In this document: in pieces, positions 16,934 through 26,557 of the stretch
Numbering within the stretch: the first letter of the stretch is position 1
How the letters are laid out: the number at the start of each line of letters is the position of its first letter
Assembly: GCA_031292145.1 (NCBI GenBank)
Contig: JARLHR010000074.1
Location: forward strand, 1 to 64,000
Origin: Clostridium sp.
GTDB taxonomy: Bacteria > Bacillota > Clostridia > Clostridiales > Clostridiaceae
Direction of reading: 5' to 3'
DNA length: 64,000 nucleotides
Program-made: the position numbers and the translations under genes
The notes under the pieces: model-generated
Seen by the model: the letters and a program-made list of their open reading frames with translations, nothing else
Told to the model about the DNA's origin: nothing
The model's database searches: none

Positions 16934-17596
16934 TTATAGCTCCGTCTGATTAATAAATAGTGCCAATTCAGTTCTGCTAGTTAGCTCTAGCTTTTCGAAT
17001 ATTTTTGTTAAATAATTCTTTACCGTACCTTCTCTTAGAAATAGGATATGACAAATATCTTTATTACTCTTACCTTGAGCAACGAGTCGGGCAACATCCA
17101 TCTCTCTTTGTGTGAGTATTTCTAATTTCTTTTTATACTCATTAAGCTGGTTAGGAGTTTGCTTGTCAGCAGAAATTGAATTAAAAGCTTTAACTATTTT
17201 CGTTGCTACTTCAGGATCAAGAAGTATATTTCCATTGCAGGCTGTTTTAATAGCCCTAATTATATCATCAGATCCTGCATCTTTTAAGATATATCCATCA
17301 GCACCGTTTTTTATTCCTTCAAATATGTATTCATCTTCATTAAAGGTAGTTAATATTATTACCTTTATATTTATATATTTCTCTTTAACAATCTTAGTAG
17401 CTTCAACGCCGTCCATTAACGGCATTCTAACATCCATAAGAATTACATCAGGAACTTGTCCTTTACGAAGAATTTCCAACAGATGCTTGCCATGTTCTGC
17501 TTCATCTAGAATAACTATTTCTTCATCTAAACTTAGAATCATTTTTATTCCTTCTCTTACAATTTTCTGATCATCAACTAATATAACCTTTATCAT
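16934..17596 (-). CDS. NarL/FixJ-type response regulator
   Basis: The 220-residue regulator has an N-terminal receiver domain with the acidic pair D8-D9, phosphorylation site Asp55 in DVILMDVRMP, the threonine of TTFNED and the lysine of YILKD. A C-terminal LuxR-type helix-turn-helix follows (LTQREMDVARLVAQGKSNKD, then EGTVKNYLTKIFEKL). It is encoded 24 bases after the histidine kinase gene and forms a two-component system with it. The pair is divergent from the RND efflux operon, so control of that operon in response to membrane or drug stress is the natural inference. Confidence 0.93.
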   Translation of the reverse strand: MIKVILVDDQKIVREGIKMILSLDEEIVILDEAEHGKHLLEILRKGQVPDVILMDVRMPLMDGVEATKIVKEKYINIKVIILTTFNEDEYIFEGIKNGADGYILKDAGSDDIIRAIKTACNGNILLDPEVATKIVKAFNSISADKQTPNQLNEYKKKLEILTQREMDVARLVAQGKSNKDICHILFLREGTVKNYLTKIFEKLELTSRTELALFINQTEL

Positions 17597-17620
17597 AATT
17601 TTATATTTACCTCACTTCAT

Positions 17621-18784
17621 TTATACTGGAATTAACACTTTTACACCAAAGCCTAGGTTGTCATGGCTAAAATAGCATGTTGTTCCTCCCAAAGAATTTA
17701 TTCTATTTTCAATTCCATTCAATCCATTTGATTTAATAACATTGTTACAGCCTGTCCCGTTATCGGCGATAACAAGCTCTAAACTTTCACTAGTTGTTTT
17801 AATTTTTATATTAATTTCTGTTGCATTACCATGTTTTAAACTATTAGTTATTGATTCCTGTATAGTTTTATATATCGAAGTTTTAAAAGTCGGACTTAAG
17901 TCATTAATGTTTTTATTCTTAGTAAAATTAATTTTTATATTACTAAATAGATAAAAATTATTAATAAGTTTTTCTATGGAAGCATCAAAATCTTTTATTT
18001 CATATTCTGAACTGAGAAGAGTAACTGCTTTTCGAAGGTCATTAATGCTGGCTTTAGCTATTCTTTCGGATTGGGCTAAGACTTCTTCAACCTTTTGTGG
18101 CTTAGCAGCGCATATTTTTTTGGCAAATTCTAGATGCATAGCAAGAGCCATTAGGGAATGACCTAATGAATCATGAAGTTCCTGCGAGACTCTTGTTCTT
18201 TCTTTAGAAATGGTTACTTCTTCTATTTCTAGGGCATACTCTTGAAGTTTTAAGTTAGCTAGCTTTAGTTTTTCATTTAGCTGTTTTACTTCTTCCTTTT
18301 CTATTTCAAGTGTTTTTTGGTTGTAAAGCATGCCAGTTAAACCGCAATATGCAAATAGCTGAATGATAAAAAATAATATCATGTCGCCAATATATAAATC
18401 TGGAATTTTAATTTTAATAGTAAAAACAGCAACTAAAAAATACAGTAATGAATGTATTAAAATAAAAGTTTTTAATACACTTTTTTCTAAGTTGAAAATT
18501 TTAAATAAGAAACTATACATTAAGATGGAAGTATTTACTTCTGATACAAAGTATTGTAATATTGAAGCAATGCAAATACTAAATAATAGTGATATACATT
18601 CATATTTAGTTTGAGTTTTTAATTTCGTATTTCGTATATAGTAATTTATTACCATTATGGAACTTAGACTAAATAGTGAAATCATCATTAAAGGATTATT
18701 ATTATATTTAAAATAAATACAAATAAATATTGAGCTTAAAAGTATACAATCTAAAGCTATAAGGTATTTTTTAAATTTTTGCAT
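17621..18784 (-). CDS. NarL-family sensor histidine kinase (HisKA_3)
   Basis: The 387-residue protein has about five transmembrane helices in residues 8-155, with little outside the membrane, then a coiled-coil linker (residues 158-192), the HisKA_3 dimerisation domain with phosphoacceptor His204 in Q-E-L-H-D-S-L-G-H, and a HATPase_c domain (N-box E-S-I-T-N-S-L-K-H-G and G-box ADNGTGC). The layout resembles DesK/LiaS-type intramembrane sensors that detect membrane changes rather than solutes. It is upstream of its response regulator and divergent from the efflux genes. Confidence 0.9.
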   Translation of the reverse strand: MQKFKKYLIALDCILLSSIFICIYFKYNNNPLMMISLFSLSSIMVINYYIRNTKLKTQTKYECISLLFSICIASILQYFVSEVNTSILMYSFLFKIFNLEKSVLKTFILIHSLLYFLVAVFTIKIKIPDLYIGDMILFFIIQLFAYCGLTGMLYNQKTLEIEKEEVKQLNEKLKLANLKLQEYALEIEEVTISKERTRVSQELHDSLGHSLMALAMHLEFAKKICAAKPQKVEEVLAQSERIAKASINDLRKAVTLLSSEYEIKDFDASIEKLINNFYLFSNIKINFTKNKNINDLSPTFKTSIYKTIQESITNSLKHGNATEINIKIKTTSESLELVIADNGTGCNNVIKSNGLNGIENRINSLGGTTCYFSHDNLGFGVKVLIPV

Positions 18785-18854
18785 TTATTAACATCACTCA
18801 CTTTACTATAAATATTCTTTGTTATATTATAGCATCGTTCTTATATGAAAATAT

Positions 18855-18893
18855 GTTACTAAAGTCATATATTTTTTGGTAACTAAAGTAACT
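18855..18893. promoter_or_regulatory. Paired ACTAAAGT repeats in the divergent kinase/efflux promoter
   Basis: GTTACTAAAGTCA (18855-18867) and GTAACTAAAGTAACT (18879-18893) are spaced 24 bases start to start, about two helical turns. They are candidate binding sites for the LuxR-type regulator. Functional assignment is inference. Confidence 0.35.
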
Positions 18894-19039
18894 ATAATTA
18901 AAAGTGATTTAAATATACAATTTATCCATGGATAATTTACCTAAATATATAAGGTAATAGTTATTATATAATTTGTAGTCAAATATAATTATAAAATTAA
19001 CAAGATAAACAATATTTCTAAAAAACTAGGGGTGTAAAA

Positions 19040-20263
19040 ATGAAAAGAGTAAAAAAAATAGTCATATATGCTGTTGTTATTATAGCAGTAATAGGATGTG
19101 CTACAATAGCTAAAACTAAGCTGTCATCAGCTAATAAAAGTAAACCAACTACTGCAGCTGCTCCAAGCAAAACAACAGTTCAAGTACAGGAGGCAAAAAC
19201 GGTAGAGAAAAACTCGGGTGATACATATAAAGCTACTTTAGAAGCTTATCAGCAAGGTGCTGTAAGTAGTAAAACATCATTAAAGGTTGTTTCTGTATCA
19301 TTTGAAAATGGACAATATGTGAATGCAGGAGATACATTAGTTACATTAGATGATCAAGATATAAGAAATAATATAAAAACTGCACAAGCACAATTACAAA
19401 CCTATGAAGATCAATTAAATTCATCACAAGTGGCTTTAGAAAAACTTAAAGTTAATTTGGATGATGCACAGCGTAATTATGATAGACAAAAAACTCTTTT
19501 TGATAAAAAGGCTATAGCACAAACAGATTTTGAAGCTGCTGAGAAAACCTTAAATTCTGCTAAAGCTGATTATGATTCGGGAAATGCAAGCATTCAAACG
19601 GCTCAATCAAATATAGCATCGGAAAATGTAAGCATATCAAATTTACAAGATACTTTAAGCAATGCAATTATTAAAGCACCTATAAGTGGAGTTATAAGTA
19701 ATAAAAGTGTAAGTATAGGTCAAATGGCAGGTTCTGGAACAGCACTTGCAACAGTTAATGATATATCATCTGTATATGCAACGATACAAGTGCCTCAAGA
19801 TAAAATAAGTGGAGTAAAAATAGGACAAGCTGCTTCAGTTGTAGTTGATGGAATTGATACAACATATAGTGGTACTGTGCAAACTATGGATTTATCAGCA
19901 GATACTACGTCTAGAGTTTTTAATTGTAAGGTGAAATTAGACAATAGCGATAAATCATTATTACCAGGTGTGTATGCAAAAGTACAACTTGATAGTGCTG
20001 TAAAGACTGAAGTAATTACTATACCAGTTAATGCTTTGGTTGGAAATGAAGGAGATTATTATGTTTTTATAAATAATAATGGAACAGCTAAAAAAACAAA
20101 GGTCACTATTGGAGAAACTGATAACAATAACGTAGAAGTAACATCTGGCGTTAAGGATGGAGATCAAATAATTTGCTCGAATACGAGTACGCTTCAAGAT
20201 GGTGATGCAATAGACGTAGTTATTAAACAAGATGGCGGTGCGGAAGACGCAGCTTCTAAGTAG
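19040..20263 (+). CDS. RND efflux adaptor (HlyD/AcrA-type membrane fusion protein)
   Basis: The 407-residue adaptor begins with a hydrophobic segment ending in V-I-G-C (Cys20), a possible lipobox. A biotinyl-lipoyl half (LKVVSVSFENGQYVNAGDTL), a long coiled-coil hairpin (about residues 115-205), the second lipoyl half (APISGVISNKSVSIGQMAGS), a beta-barrel and a membrane-proximal domain follow. This is the standard AcrA/MexA plan. It links the inner-membrane pump encoded 12 bases downstream to the TolC-like protein further on. GGGGTG precedes the ATG. Confidence 0.92.
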   Translation: MKRVKKIVIYAVVIIAVIGCATIAKTKLSSANKSKPTTAAAPSKTTVQVQEAKTVEKNSGDTYKATLEAYQQGAVSSKTSLKVVSVSFENGQYVNAGDTLVTLDDQDIRNNIKTAQAQLQTYEDQLNSSQVALEKLKVNLDDAQRNYDRQKTLFDKKAIAQTDFEAAEKTLNSAKADYDSGNASIQTAQSNIASENVSISNLQDTLSNAIIKAPISGVISNKSVSIGQMAGSGTALATVNDISSVYATIQVPQDKISGVKIGQAASVVVDGIDTTYSGTVQTMDLSADTTSRVFNCKVKLDNSDKSLLPGVYAKVQLDSAVKTEVITIPVNALVGNEGDYYVFINNNGTAKKTKVTIGETDNNNVEVTSGVKDGDQIICSNTSTLQDGDAIDVVIKQDGGAEDAASK

Positions 20264-20275
20264 GAGGGATAACAG

Positions 20276-23200
20276 ATGAATATAGCAAATATTAGTATTA
20301 AAAGACCGGTATTTATTTCAGTTGTAATGATTGTCCTTACTATTTTAGGTTACGTATGTTATGGAAAATTAGCACTTAATGATATGCCAAATGCTGATTT
20401 ACCTTATGTTTCGGTTTCAGTTACAGAAACTGGAGCATCACCTGAATCAATTGAAACCAATATAACTAAACAAGTAGAAGATGCGGTCCAGCAAATATCA
20501 GGTGTTCAAAATATAACATCTACTGTAACACAGGGTTCTTCAAGAACTATGATAGAATTTGATTTAAGTACAGATGGTGAGGTTGCAGCACAACAAGTTA
20601 GAGATAAGGTTTCTCAAATTGCTGCAAAGCTGCCAAGTGATGCTAATACTCCAGTTATTTCAAAGTTTGATATGTCAGCAACATCAATTTTATCTATAGC
20701 TGTTTATGGTTCTGATGATAATAAAGAAATGTCAGATTTTGTAGATAATACTTTAGAAAAAAAGTTATATAGTGTGTCTGGTGTTGGAGCAATAAACGTA
20801 TCCGGTGAGGATACAAGAGAGATTCATATAAAATTAGATGATAGTAAGTTGTTACAATACGGTATTACGTCAAGTTCTGTAGTAAATAGTATCCCAAAGG
20901 ATAATGTTGATCAATCTGGAGGAAAAGTTACAGATGGAAATGATCAAATCACTATTACAACAACTAGTAAAATACAGAAAGTAGACGACTTTAAGAATAT
21001 TTTGGTAGCTACTAAAAATGGAAAAGAAATTAGAGTGAAAGATATTGCAACAGTTGAAGATGGAGTTGTTGAAAGAACAAGTAATGCTTATTATCAAGGA
21101 AATCCAGCAATTGGTGTTGATATAGTGAAACAATCTGGCTCTAATACTGTTGAGGTAGCAAGAGATGTTAAAACAGTATTGAACCAGCTTAAGGCATCGT
21201 TACCTAAGAATATGCACGTTGAAATTGTTAGTGATAATTCAACATCTATACAAGATACAGTAAATGATGTTATGAAAACAATTATAGAAGGATGCGGATT
21301 AGCGGTTGTTATTGTTTTCATATTCTTAAATGAATGGGAAAGTACTCTTATAAGTGCATCATCTCTTCCAATTTCAATCATAACTACTTTTGTTTGTATG
21401 AAAGAAATGAATTTTTCATTAAATACAATGTCCTTAATGGCAATGTCGTTGGCAGTAGGTCTTCTAATTGACGATGCTATAGTTGTTATAGAAAATATTG
21501 TGCGTCACTTGCACATGGGAAAAGGTCCGATGGAAGCAGCTAGAGATGCTACAGCAGAAATTGGCTTTGCAGTAATAGCAACTACTTCGGCAGTTATTTC
21601 GGTATTCCTACCTCTAGCAGTGATAGAAGGAATACTTGGAAAGTACTTTATTGAATTTTCACTTACAATTGTTTTTAGTATGGCAGTTTCATTATTTGTA
21701 TCCTTTACTCTTGTGCCTATGATGTCATCTAAAATGCTTAGGGCAGGAAGAAAAGAAAGCAAGAGCTTTATTGGAAAATTCTTTAGATGGTTTAATGATA
21801 AATTTGATGCCTTAGCTAAGAAGTATTCACATCTTTTAGCTATTTTGCTTTACAAAAGATTAATAGTTTTAGCTATCTGTGCAGCTATGTTTGTAGGAAG
21901 TATTGGTCTTATCCAATCATTAGGATTTGCAATGATGCCTTCAACTGACCAAGGGCAGGTAACTGTTAGTGCAACTTTTGATTCAGGAATAACATTAGAT
22001 ACTGCATCACAAGAAACTAAACAGCTTGAAGCAATTATTAAGAAGAATTCAGAAGTACAATATATGTACTCAACAGTAAACAATAGCAGTGCATCAATTA
22101 AAATTACGTTGGTAGATAAGTCTCAGCGTAAGGATAGTTCAAGAGATATGGCTGATAAACTTAGAAGTGATTTTAAAGGACTTCCAGGAATGTCACTTAC
22201 AGTATCAGCTTCATCTATGGGAGGCGGAGGTGGAAGAGCTTCCAAAGATGTGAGTTTTGAACTGGTAGGAGCTGATAGAGCAAAAGTTCAAGCTTTTGCA
22301 GAAAAGATGAGAGCAGAGATGGCTAAAGACCCACAAGCAAGTGACGTAGGTACGAATTCTAATTCAGGTACACCAGAAGTAAAGGTTACTGTAGATCGTG
22401 ATAAGGCAGCAGATTTAGGGGTTAATCCTTCAGATGTTGCTAATGCCTTGACTACACTATTTAATGGGACAACTGTAACTAAATATGATAATGGAACAGA
22501 TAGATATGATGTTAAGGTATTATTACAGGATGATCAACGTAAGAATCTTAATGATCTTGATAAAATTTATGTTTCAGGTTCAAATAATACACTAGTTCCT
22601 ATAAGCCAAGTAACTAAAAAAGTAATTGGAACAACTTCTTCAACACTGCAAAGATATAATAAACTGGCACAAGTTGAACTTTCAGCTAATGTTAAAGGTA
22701 CAGCTACAGGTACTTTCCAAAATACTTATGAAAATAAGATTAAAAGCGAATTGCCGACAGGAGTTTCATTATCAATTGGAGGGTCAAATGGAACTATGCA
22801 GAAAAGTATGATTAGCATGGAACAAAATGCAGTTTTATCAATTCTTCTTTTATATTTAGTTATGGCAGCGCAATTTGAAAGCTTTGTTGATCCTATATCT
22901 ATAATGTTTGCTTTACCACTTGCGATTATCGGAGCAATAATAGGATTGTTTGTTTGCGGAAATCAATTAAGTATGGTTGCTTTAATAGGTATTATAATGC
23001 TTATGGGACTCGTTGCTAAGAATGGTATTTTACTTATTGATGCTGCAAAAGAAAGAATTAAAGAAGGAATGCCCAGAAATGAGGCTTTGGTGCAAGCTGG
23101 ACTTGTAAGATTGCGTCCAATAGTAATGACTACATTAGCAATGATATTTGGTATGATTCCTACAGTATTAGCTACAGGAGCAGGTACTGAAATGCGTAAA

Positions 23201-23371
23201 CCAATGGCCGAGGCAATAATTGGAGGATTAATTACTTCAACAATATTAACATTGTTTGTGGTACCAATTGTATACACAATACTTGATGGTTTAAAAAGAA
23301 GAGTTGGGAAGATTTTTCATAGAAAGTCATCAAAAGTTGATGTAGGTGTAGATTCAAATTCAAGTTTATAA
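20276..23371 (+). CDS. RND multidrug efflux pump (AcrB/HAE1-type)
   Basis: The 1031-residue pump has the duplicated RND plan: an N-terminal helix, a large porter loop, six helices, a second helix and loop, and five more helices. Family motifs include the N-terminal ISIKRPVF, L-P-x-x-D-x-P in loop 1 (LNDMPNADLPYVSVSV), the proton-relay pair in helix 4 (GLLIDDAIVVIENI, two adjacent aspartates) and the helix-10 lysine region. It extrudes drugs or lipophilic compounds by proton antiport. In Gram-positive bacteria HAE-type pumps are less usual and normally lack a TolC partner; here one follows in the same direction. The gene starts 12 bases after the adaptor, with GGAGGG upstream. Confidence 0.95.
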   Translation: MNIANISIKRPVFISVVMIVLTILGYVCYGKLALNDMPNADLPYVSVSVTETGASPESIETNITKQVEDAVQQISGVQNITSTVTQGSSRTMIEFDLSTDGEVAAQQVRDKVSQIAAKLPSDANTPVISKFDMSATSILSIAVYGSDDNKEMSDFVDNTLEKKLYSVSGVGAINVSGEDTREIHIKLDDSKLLQYGITSSSVVNSIPKDNVDQSGGKVTDGNDQITITTTSKIQKVDDFKNILVATKNGKEIRVKDIATVEDGVVERTSNAYYQGNPAIGVDIVKQSGSNTVEVARDVKTVLNQLKASLPKNMHVEIVSDNSTSIQDTVNDVMKTIIEGCGLAVVIVFIFLNEWESTLISASSLPISIITTFVCMKEMNFSLNTMSLMAMSLAVGLLIDDAIVVIENIVRHLHMGKGPMEAARDATAEIGFAVIATTSAVISVFLPLAVIEGILGKYFIEFSLTIVFSMAVSLFVSFTLVPMMSSKMLRAGRKESKSFIGKFFRWFNDKFDALAKKYSHLLAILLYKRLIVLAICAAMFVGSIGLIQSLGFAMMPSTDQGQVTVSATFDSGITLDTASQETKQLEAIIKKNSEVQYMYSTVNNSSASIKITLVDKSQRKDSSRDMADKLRSDFKGLPGMSLTVSASSMGGGGGRASKDVSFELVGADRAKVQAFAEKMRAEMAKDPQASDVGTNSNSGTPEVKVTVDRDKAADLGVNPSDVANALTTLFNGTTVTKYDNGTDRYDVKVLLQDDQRKNLNDLDKIYVSGSNNTLVPISQVTKKVIGTTSSTLQRYNKLAQVELSANVKGTATGTFQNTYENKIKSELPTGVSLSIGGSNGTMQKSMISMEQNAVLSILLLYLVMAAQFESFVDPISIMFALPLAIIGAIIGLFVCGNQLSMVALIGIIMLMGLVAKNGILLIDAAKERIKEGMPRNEALVQAGLVRLRPIVMTTLAMIFGMIPTVLATGAGTEMRKPMAEAIIGGLITSTILTLFVVPIVYTILDGLKRRVGKIFHRKSSKVDVGVDSNSSL

Positions 23372-23382
23372 GGATTATGAAA

Positions 23383-23427
23383 TTTAAAGAGGCTATGCTA
23401 AATTTAATTTTAGATAGTCCCTTTAAA
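23383..23427 (+). terminator. Weak hairpin after the pump gene
   Basis: TTTAAAG (23383-23389) pairs with CTTTAAA (23421-23427), with further partial pairing inside; there is no strong T-run, so partial read-through to the TolC-like gene is possible. The rest of the 316-base gap to 23688 is AT-rich, with no gene that I can see. Confidence 0.35.
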
Positions 23428-23687
23428 TACATATTTAAGATCGAATAGAAAGTTCTAACTTAAATTTTTTTCTGTATTTCTTGAAATTTAGTTAGGAACA
23501 ATGTAAAATTTAAATTATGAATATATATTTAAAAGTTAGTATTTATGGGAAGATGAAATTTAAGGTAAATTATTAATAGTGACAAATAAATTTATGCATA
23601 TGAAAAAAATAATAGACAATTATACGGGGATATTATTTTTTGATTGTGCAGTATTAAATAAAAATTTAATTTAAGAGGAGATTACAC

Positions 23688-24998
23688 ATGAGAAAGAATA
23701 TAAATAAGATAATTGCATTTGCAATTGGTATTAGCGTTATGAGCGGAAGTATTATGCCAGTATTTGCAGCAGATTCTACAACCAATGCAGCTACTACTAC
23801 AGCAAGCACATCTGCGGTGGGCACACAATCGAATGTTCTTACTTTAGATGATGCAGTAAAGGCAACAATTAGTATTAGTAATACCTTAGCACTTGATGAA
23901 CAAAATATAGCTTATCAAGATAAAGAGAATGATTTAACTAAGAAACAGGATGACTTTAATAATGTTGATGATGATAAGCAAAAATATGATGATAATACTG
24001 CTGATACTAAATTAGACCAGCTAAAACAACAGAGAGACTTTGATCAAGATTCATTAACTCAAAAAGTAACTGATCAATATAACAGTATTGTTACACAACA
24101 AATGCAAATAGATATGGCAACTAAAAATTTGGCGGTTGAAAATAAAAAGCTGGAAGATGCAGAATTAGAACAAAATTTGGGAATTACAACATCAATTTCA
24201 ATAGAGACATCTGAACTTCAAATTCAAAAGGATCAAAATAGTTTAACTACAGCTCAAAATAAATTAAAAGATGCTGAATATACTTTTAATGTATTAACTG
24301 GTAAAGATGTAACTCAATATACTTTAGAAAAGGATATTAAATTTGAGCCATTTAAAATTGATGGAGATATAGATACTTATTTAGATAATATTATTGAATC
24401 ACAATTAAATTACAAAGAGGAATTACTTAAAATTAGTAAAGACTATTACAATGATACAAACTATGAGAAAGATAATAACATCACTACAGATGACATGACC
24501 GCGGCAGAAACAACTTCAGCGGCGGCGACCATGCCTAAGATAACAGCTGATGGAAATGGTTTTATTACTCCTGATGATTTTGAAAAATATCAAAATAATC
24601 TTAATGAGTATAATAATGCTAAAAACTTATATACAGGAATTTTAACAAAGAGATTATCATATTTAACTACTAAATTGGGTAATTATCAAAGTGATGTTAC
24701 TATAACTAATACAAAGAAGCAGCTTAAAGATCAATTAAGAACATACTATACAAACCTTCAAACTTATGAAGCTAATATTAGTTACTGCAAAAAGGAAATG
24801 GATTTAAATAACGAACAACTTAGTAATGCAAAACTTAAGTATGATTTAGGAATGATGACAGAGGCTGATTATAATGCTCAAGTTGTAAGCACTTTGCAAG
24901 CAGAAATTGATTTAAGAAATGCAATTATTTCTTACAATCAGAATAAACAATATCTTCAAAAACCTTGGATTGCAGCTTCTTCAGGTACGTTGTACTAA
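23688..24998 (+). CDS. TolC-like outer-duct protein of the efflux system
   Basis: The 436-residue secreted protein has a signal peptide (residues 1-28, VFAAD) and two homologous alpha-helical halves typical of the outer membrane efflux protein (OEP/TolC) family. Each half begins with a segment such as LTLDDAVKATISISNTLALDEQNIAY and holds long coiled-coil helices; the second half ends LKYDLGMMTEADYNAQVVS. The beta-barrel strands that cross an outer membrane are short or absent, and a Ser/Thr/Ala-rich insert lies near residue 270. It probably forms a periplasm-like or wall-spanning duct. GAGGAG precedes the ATG. Confidence 0.8.
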   Translation: MRKNINKIIAFAIGISVMSGSIMPVFAADSTTNAATTTASTSAVGTQSNVLTLDDAVKATISISNTLALDEQNIAYQDKENDLTKKQDDFNNVDDDKQKYDDNTADTKLDQLKQQRDFDQDSLTQKVTDQYNSIVTQQMQIDMATKNLAVENKKLEDAELEQNLGITTSISIETSELQIQKDQNSLTTAQNKLKDAEYTFNVLTGKDVTQYTLEKDIKFEPFKIDGDIDTYLDNIIESQLNYKEELLKISKDYYNDTNYEKDNNITTDDMTAAETTSAAATMPKITADGNGFITPDDFEKYQNNLNEYNNAKNLYTGILTKRLSYLTTKLGNYQSDVTITNTKKQLKDQLRTYYTNLQTYEANISYCKKEMDLNNEQLSNAKLKYDLGMMTEADYNAQVVSTLQAEIDLRNAIISYNQNKQYLQKPWIAASSGTLY

Positions 24999-25056
24999 TA
25001 GTTCTTTAATTAATGCAAAATTAATATAAATTTGGAGATAAATTAGGAGGAGGCAA

Positions 25057-26265
25057 ATGCATAAAAATATTAACAAAATAATTGCATTAACCCTTGTGAT
25101 TGGAACAATTTCGTTCTTAGGGACAAGCAATAATTTTATACCAGGAAATGTTAAAGCATATGCATCAACATATTCAAGTGCGGGTGATGGAGAATTAAAT
25201 TCATTAACCATAACAAGAAGTACTGGAAGTGAAATTCAATTACGTGACAGCTATTATGGTAATGAGACTTCATTATCATCAAAAAGTGACTACTATATGG
25301 AACTTACAGGTGCTGATGGGTTTCAAATATCAGCAGATGTTAAAGGTGATGGATATGTAGTTAAACAATTTACTTCAGCTGATAAAGCAGCAAAAGGTGA
25401 AGATGTTGGTCAATATATGAATGTTAATTCAGATTTTGAAGATGTTTATTTAAGAACATATAGAAGTGAAGATGATTATAAAAATGCTTATGATGATGGA
25501 GATGTAACTAAATGTGAGCATACTTATATAATTCATGTAAGGAAAGCAAGTGTAACTGCTTCTGATGAAGAACTTGATAAAAATTATGCATACTTAAAAA
25601 GTATTTACCTAAGTAATGGTAATATTGATTTTTCAAAGAATCAATATTCTTACAATGTAAATGTAGATGAGAATGTTGAGCAGATCCTTGTTAGGGCAAC
25701 TCCTGAAAATGAAGATGATGTAGTTGAAATCAATGGAGAATCTGTAGAACAAAAAGATAATTTTGAAAAAACAATTAGTTTAAATAATGGTAACAATACT
25801 ATAAAAATATATGTTAAGACTGATGATGATGATGAGACGTATACACTAAATGTTAATAGAGATAAATTAGTGAATTCAACCCAAACAAGTACAAGCTCAG
25901 CATCAAATACGCAAAATACTGTAACTGGAAACAGTGTGGGTAAATATAATTCTTGGCAAAACATTGGTGGGAAATTGCAGTATTTAGATGGAACTGGAGA
26001 TTCATTGAAAAGTCAATGGTGGTTTGATGTAAATACAGGGAAGAACTATTATCTAGATAAAGATGGATATGCAGTTACTGGATGGCTTTATGTAGACAAC
26101 AACTGGTATTACTTTGGCGAAAATGGAGAAATGAAAACTGGATGGGTATCTGTAGGTGGAGATTGGTATTACTTGAATAAAAGCGGAGTTATGCAGACAG
26201 GATGGTTACAAGACTCAACTGGAAACTGGTATTACTTAGACTCTACTGGAAAAATGACTAATTAG
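25057..26265 (+). CDS. Secreted cell-wall-binding protein with cadherin-like domain
   Basis: The 402-residue exported protein starts after TTAGGAGGAGG. Its signal peptide (KNINKIIAL...) closely resembles that of the preceding TolC-like protein. A cadherin-like beta-sandwich (about residues 170-270: YLKSIYLSNGNIDFSKNQYS ... TYTLNVNRD) is followed by a Ser/Thr linker and four or more choline-binding-type repeats (TGWLYVDNNWYYFGENGEMK, TGWVSVGGDWYYLNKSG and so on). These repeats hold proteins on teichoic acid or wall polymers. It sits 58 bases after the TolC-like gene with no terminator between, so it is probably cotranscribed and may anchor the efflux duct in the wall (inference). Confidence 0.82.
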   Translation: MHKNINKIIALTLVIGTISFLGTSNNFIPGNVKAYASTYSSAGDGELNSLTITRSTGSEIQLRDSYYGNETSLSSKSDYYMELTGADGFQISADVKGDGYVVKQFTSADKAAKGEDVGQYMNVNSDFEDVYLRTYRSEDDYKNAYDDGDVTKCEHTYIIHVRKASVTASDEELDKNYAYLKSIYLSNGNIDFSKNQYSYNVNVDENVEQILVRATPENEDDVVEINGESVEQKDNFEKTISLNNGNNTIKIYVKTDDDDETYTLNVNRDKLVNSTQTSTSSASNTQNTVTGNSVGKYNSWQNIGGKLQYLDGTGDSLKSQWWFDVNTGKNYYLDKDGYAVTGWLYVDNNWYYFGENGEMKTGWVSVGGDWYYLNKSGVMQTGWLQDSTGNWYYLDSTGKMTN

Positions 26266-26269
26266 GAAC

Positions 26270-26300
26270 ATGGACTTGTTATTTTTTCGAATGTGCATTA
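26270..26300. repeat. Fragment of the GGCACA palindromic repeat family (one end)
   Basis: GGACTTGTTATTTTTTCG then AATGTGC (26274-26297) matches the right end of the repeat at 63453-63656, but no left partner is present. It begins a few bases after the wall-protein stop codon. Confidence 0.6.
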
Positions 26301-26327
26301 AGTAGTTTTTATATCTTAAATAATTGT

Positions 26328-26372
26328 AAACACGCCTTATGTTGAAATTTTATTCAACATAAGGCGTGTTTT
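26328..26372 (+). terminator. Strong intrinsic terminator ending the efflux operon
   Basis: A 19-base perfect stem (AAACACGCCTTATGTTGAA with its complement) around a 6-7 base loop, followed by TTTTG. Confidence 0.9.
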
Positions 26373-26557
26373 GTAATAATTTTTAAATTATGTATATTTG
26401 TTTTGCAGAACTTTCTCTGTTAGTTTCATCTTAAATTGCCTACAGGGTACCCTAAAGGGCATGAATTGTACATTATAAATTGTTAATTGTAATATATAGT
26501 AATAAATATTAAAACTAATAAATATAATATTCTGAAAATAATATAAAGAGGAAAGTT

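Noticed and set aside
24480..24560. Ser/Thr/Ala-rich GC-richer patch inside the TolC-like gene as a foreign insertion
   Set aside because: The frame is continuous, and low-complexity inserts are common in this protein type.
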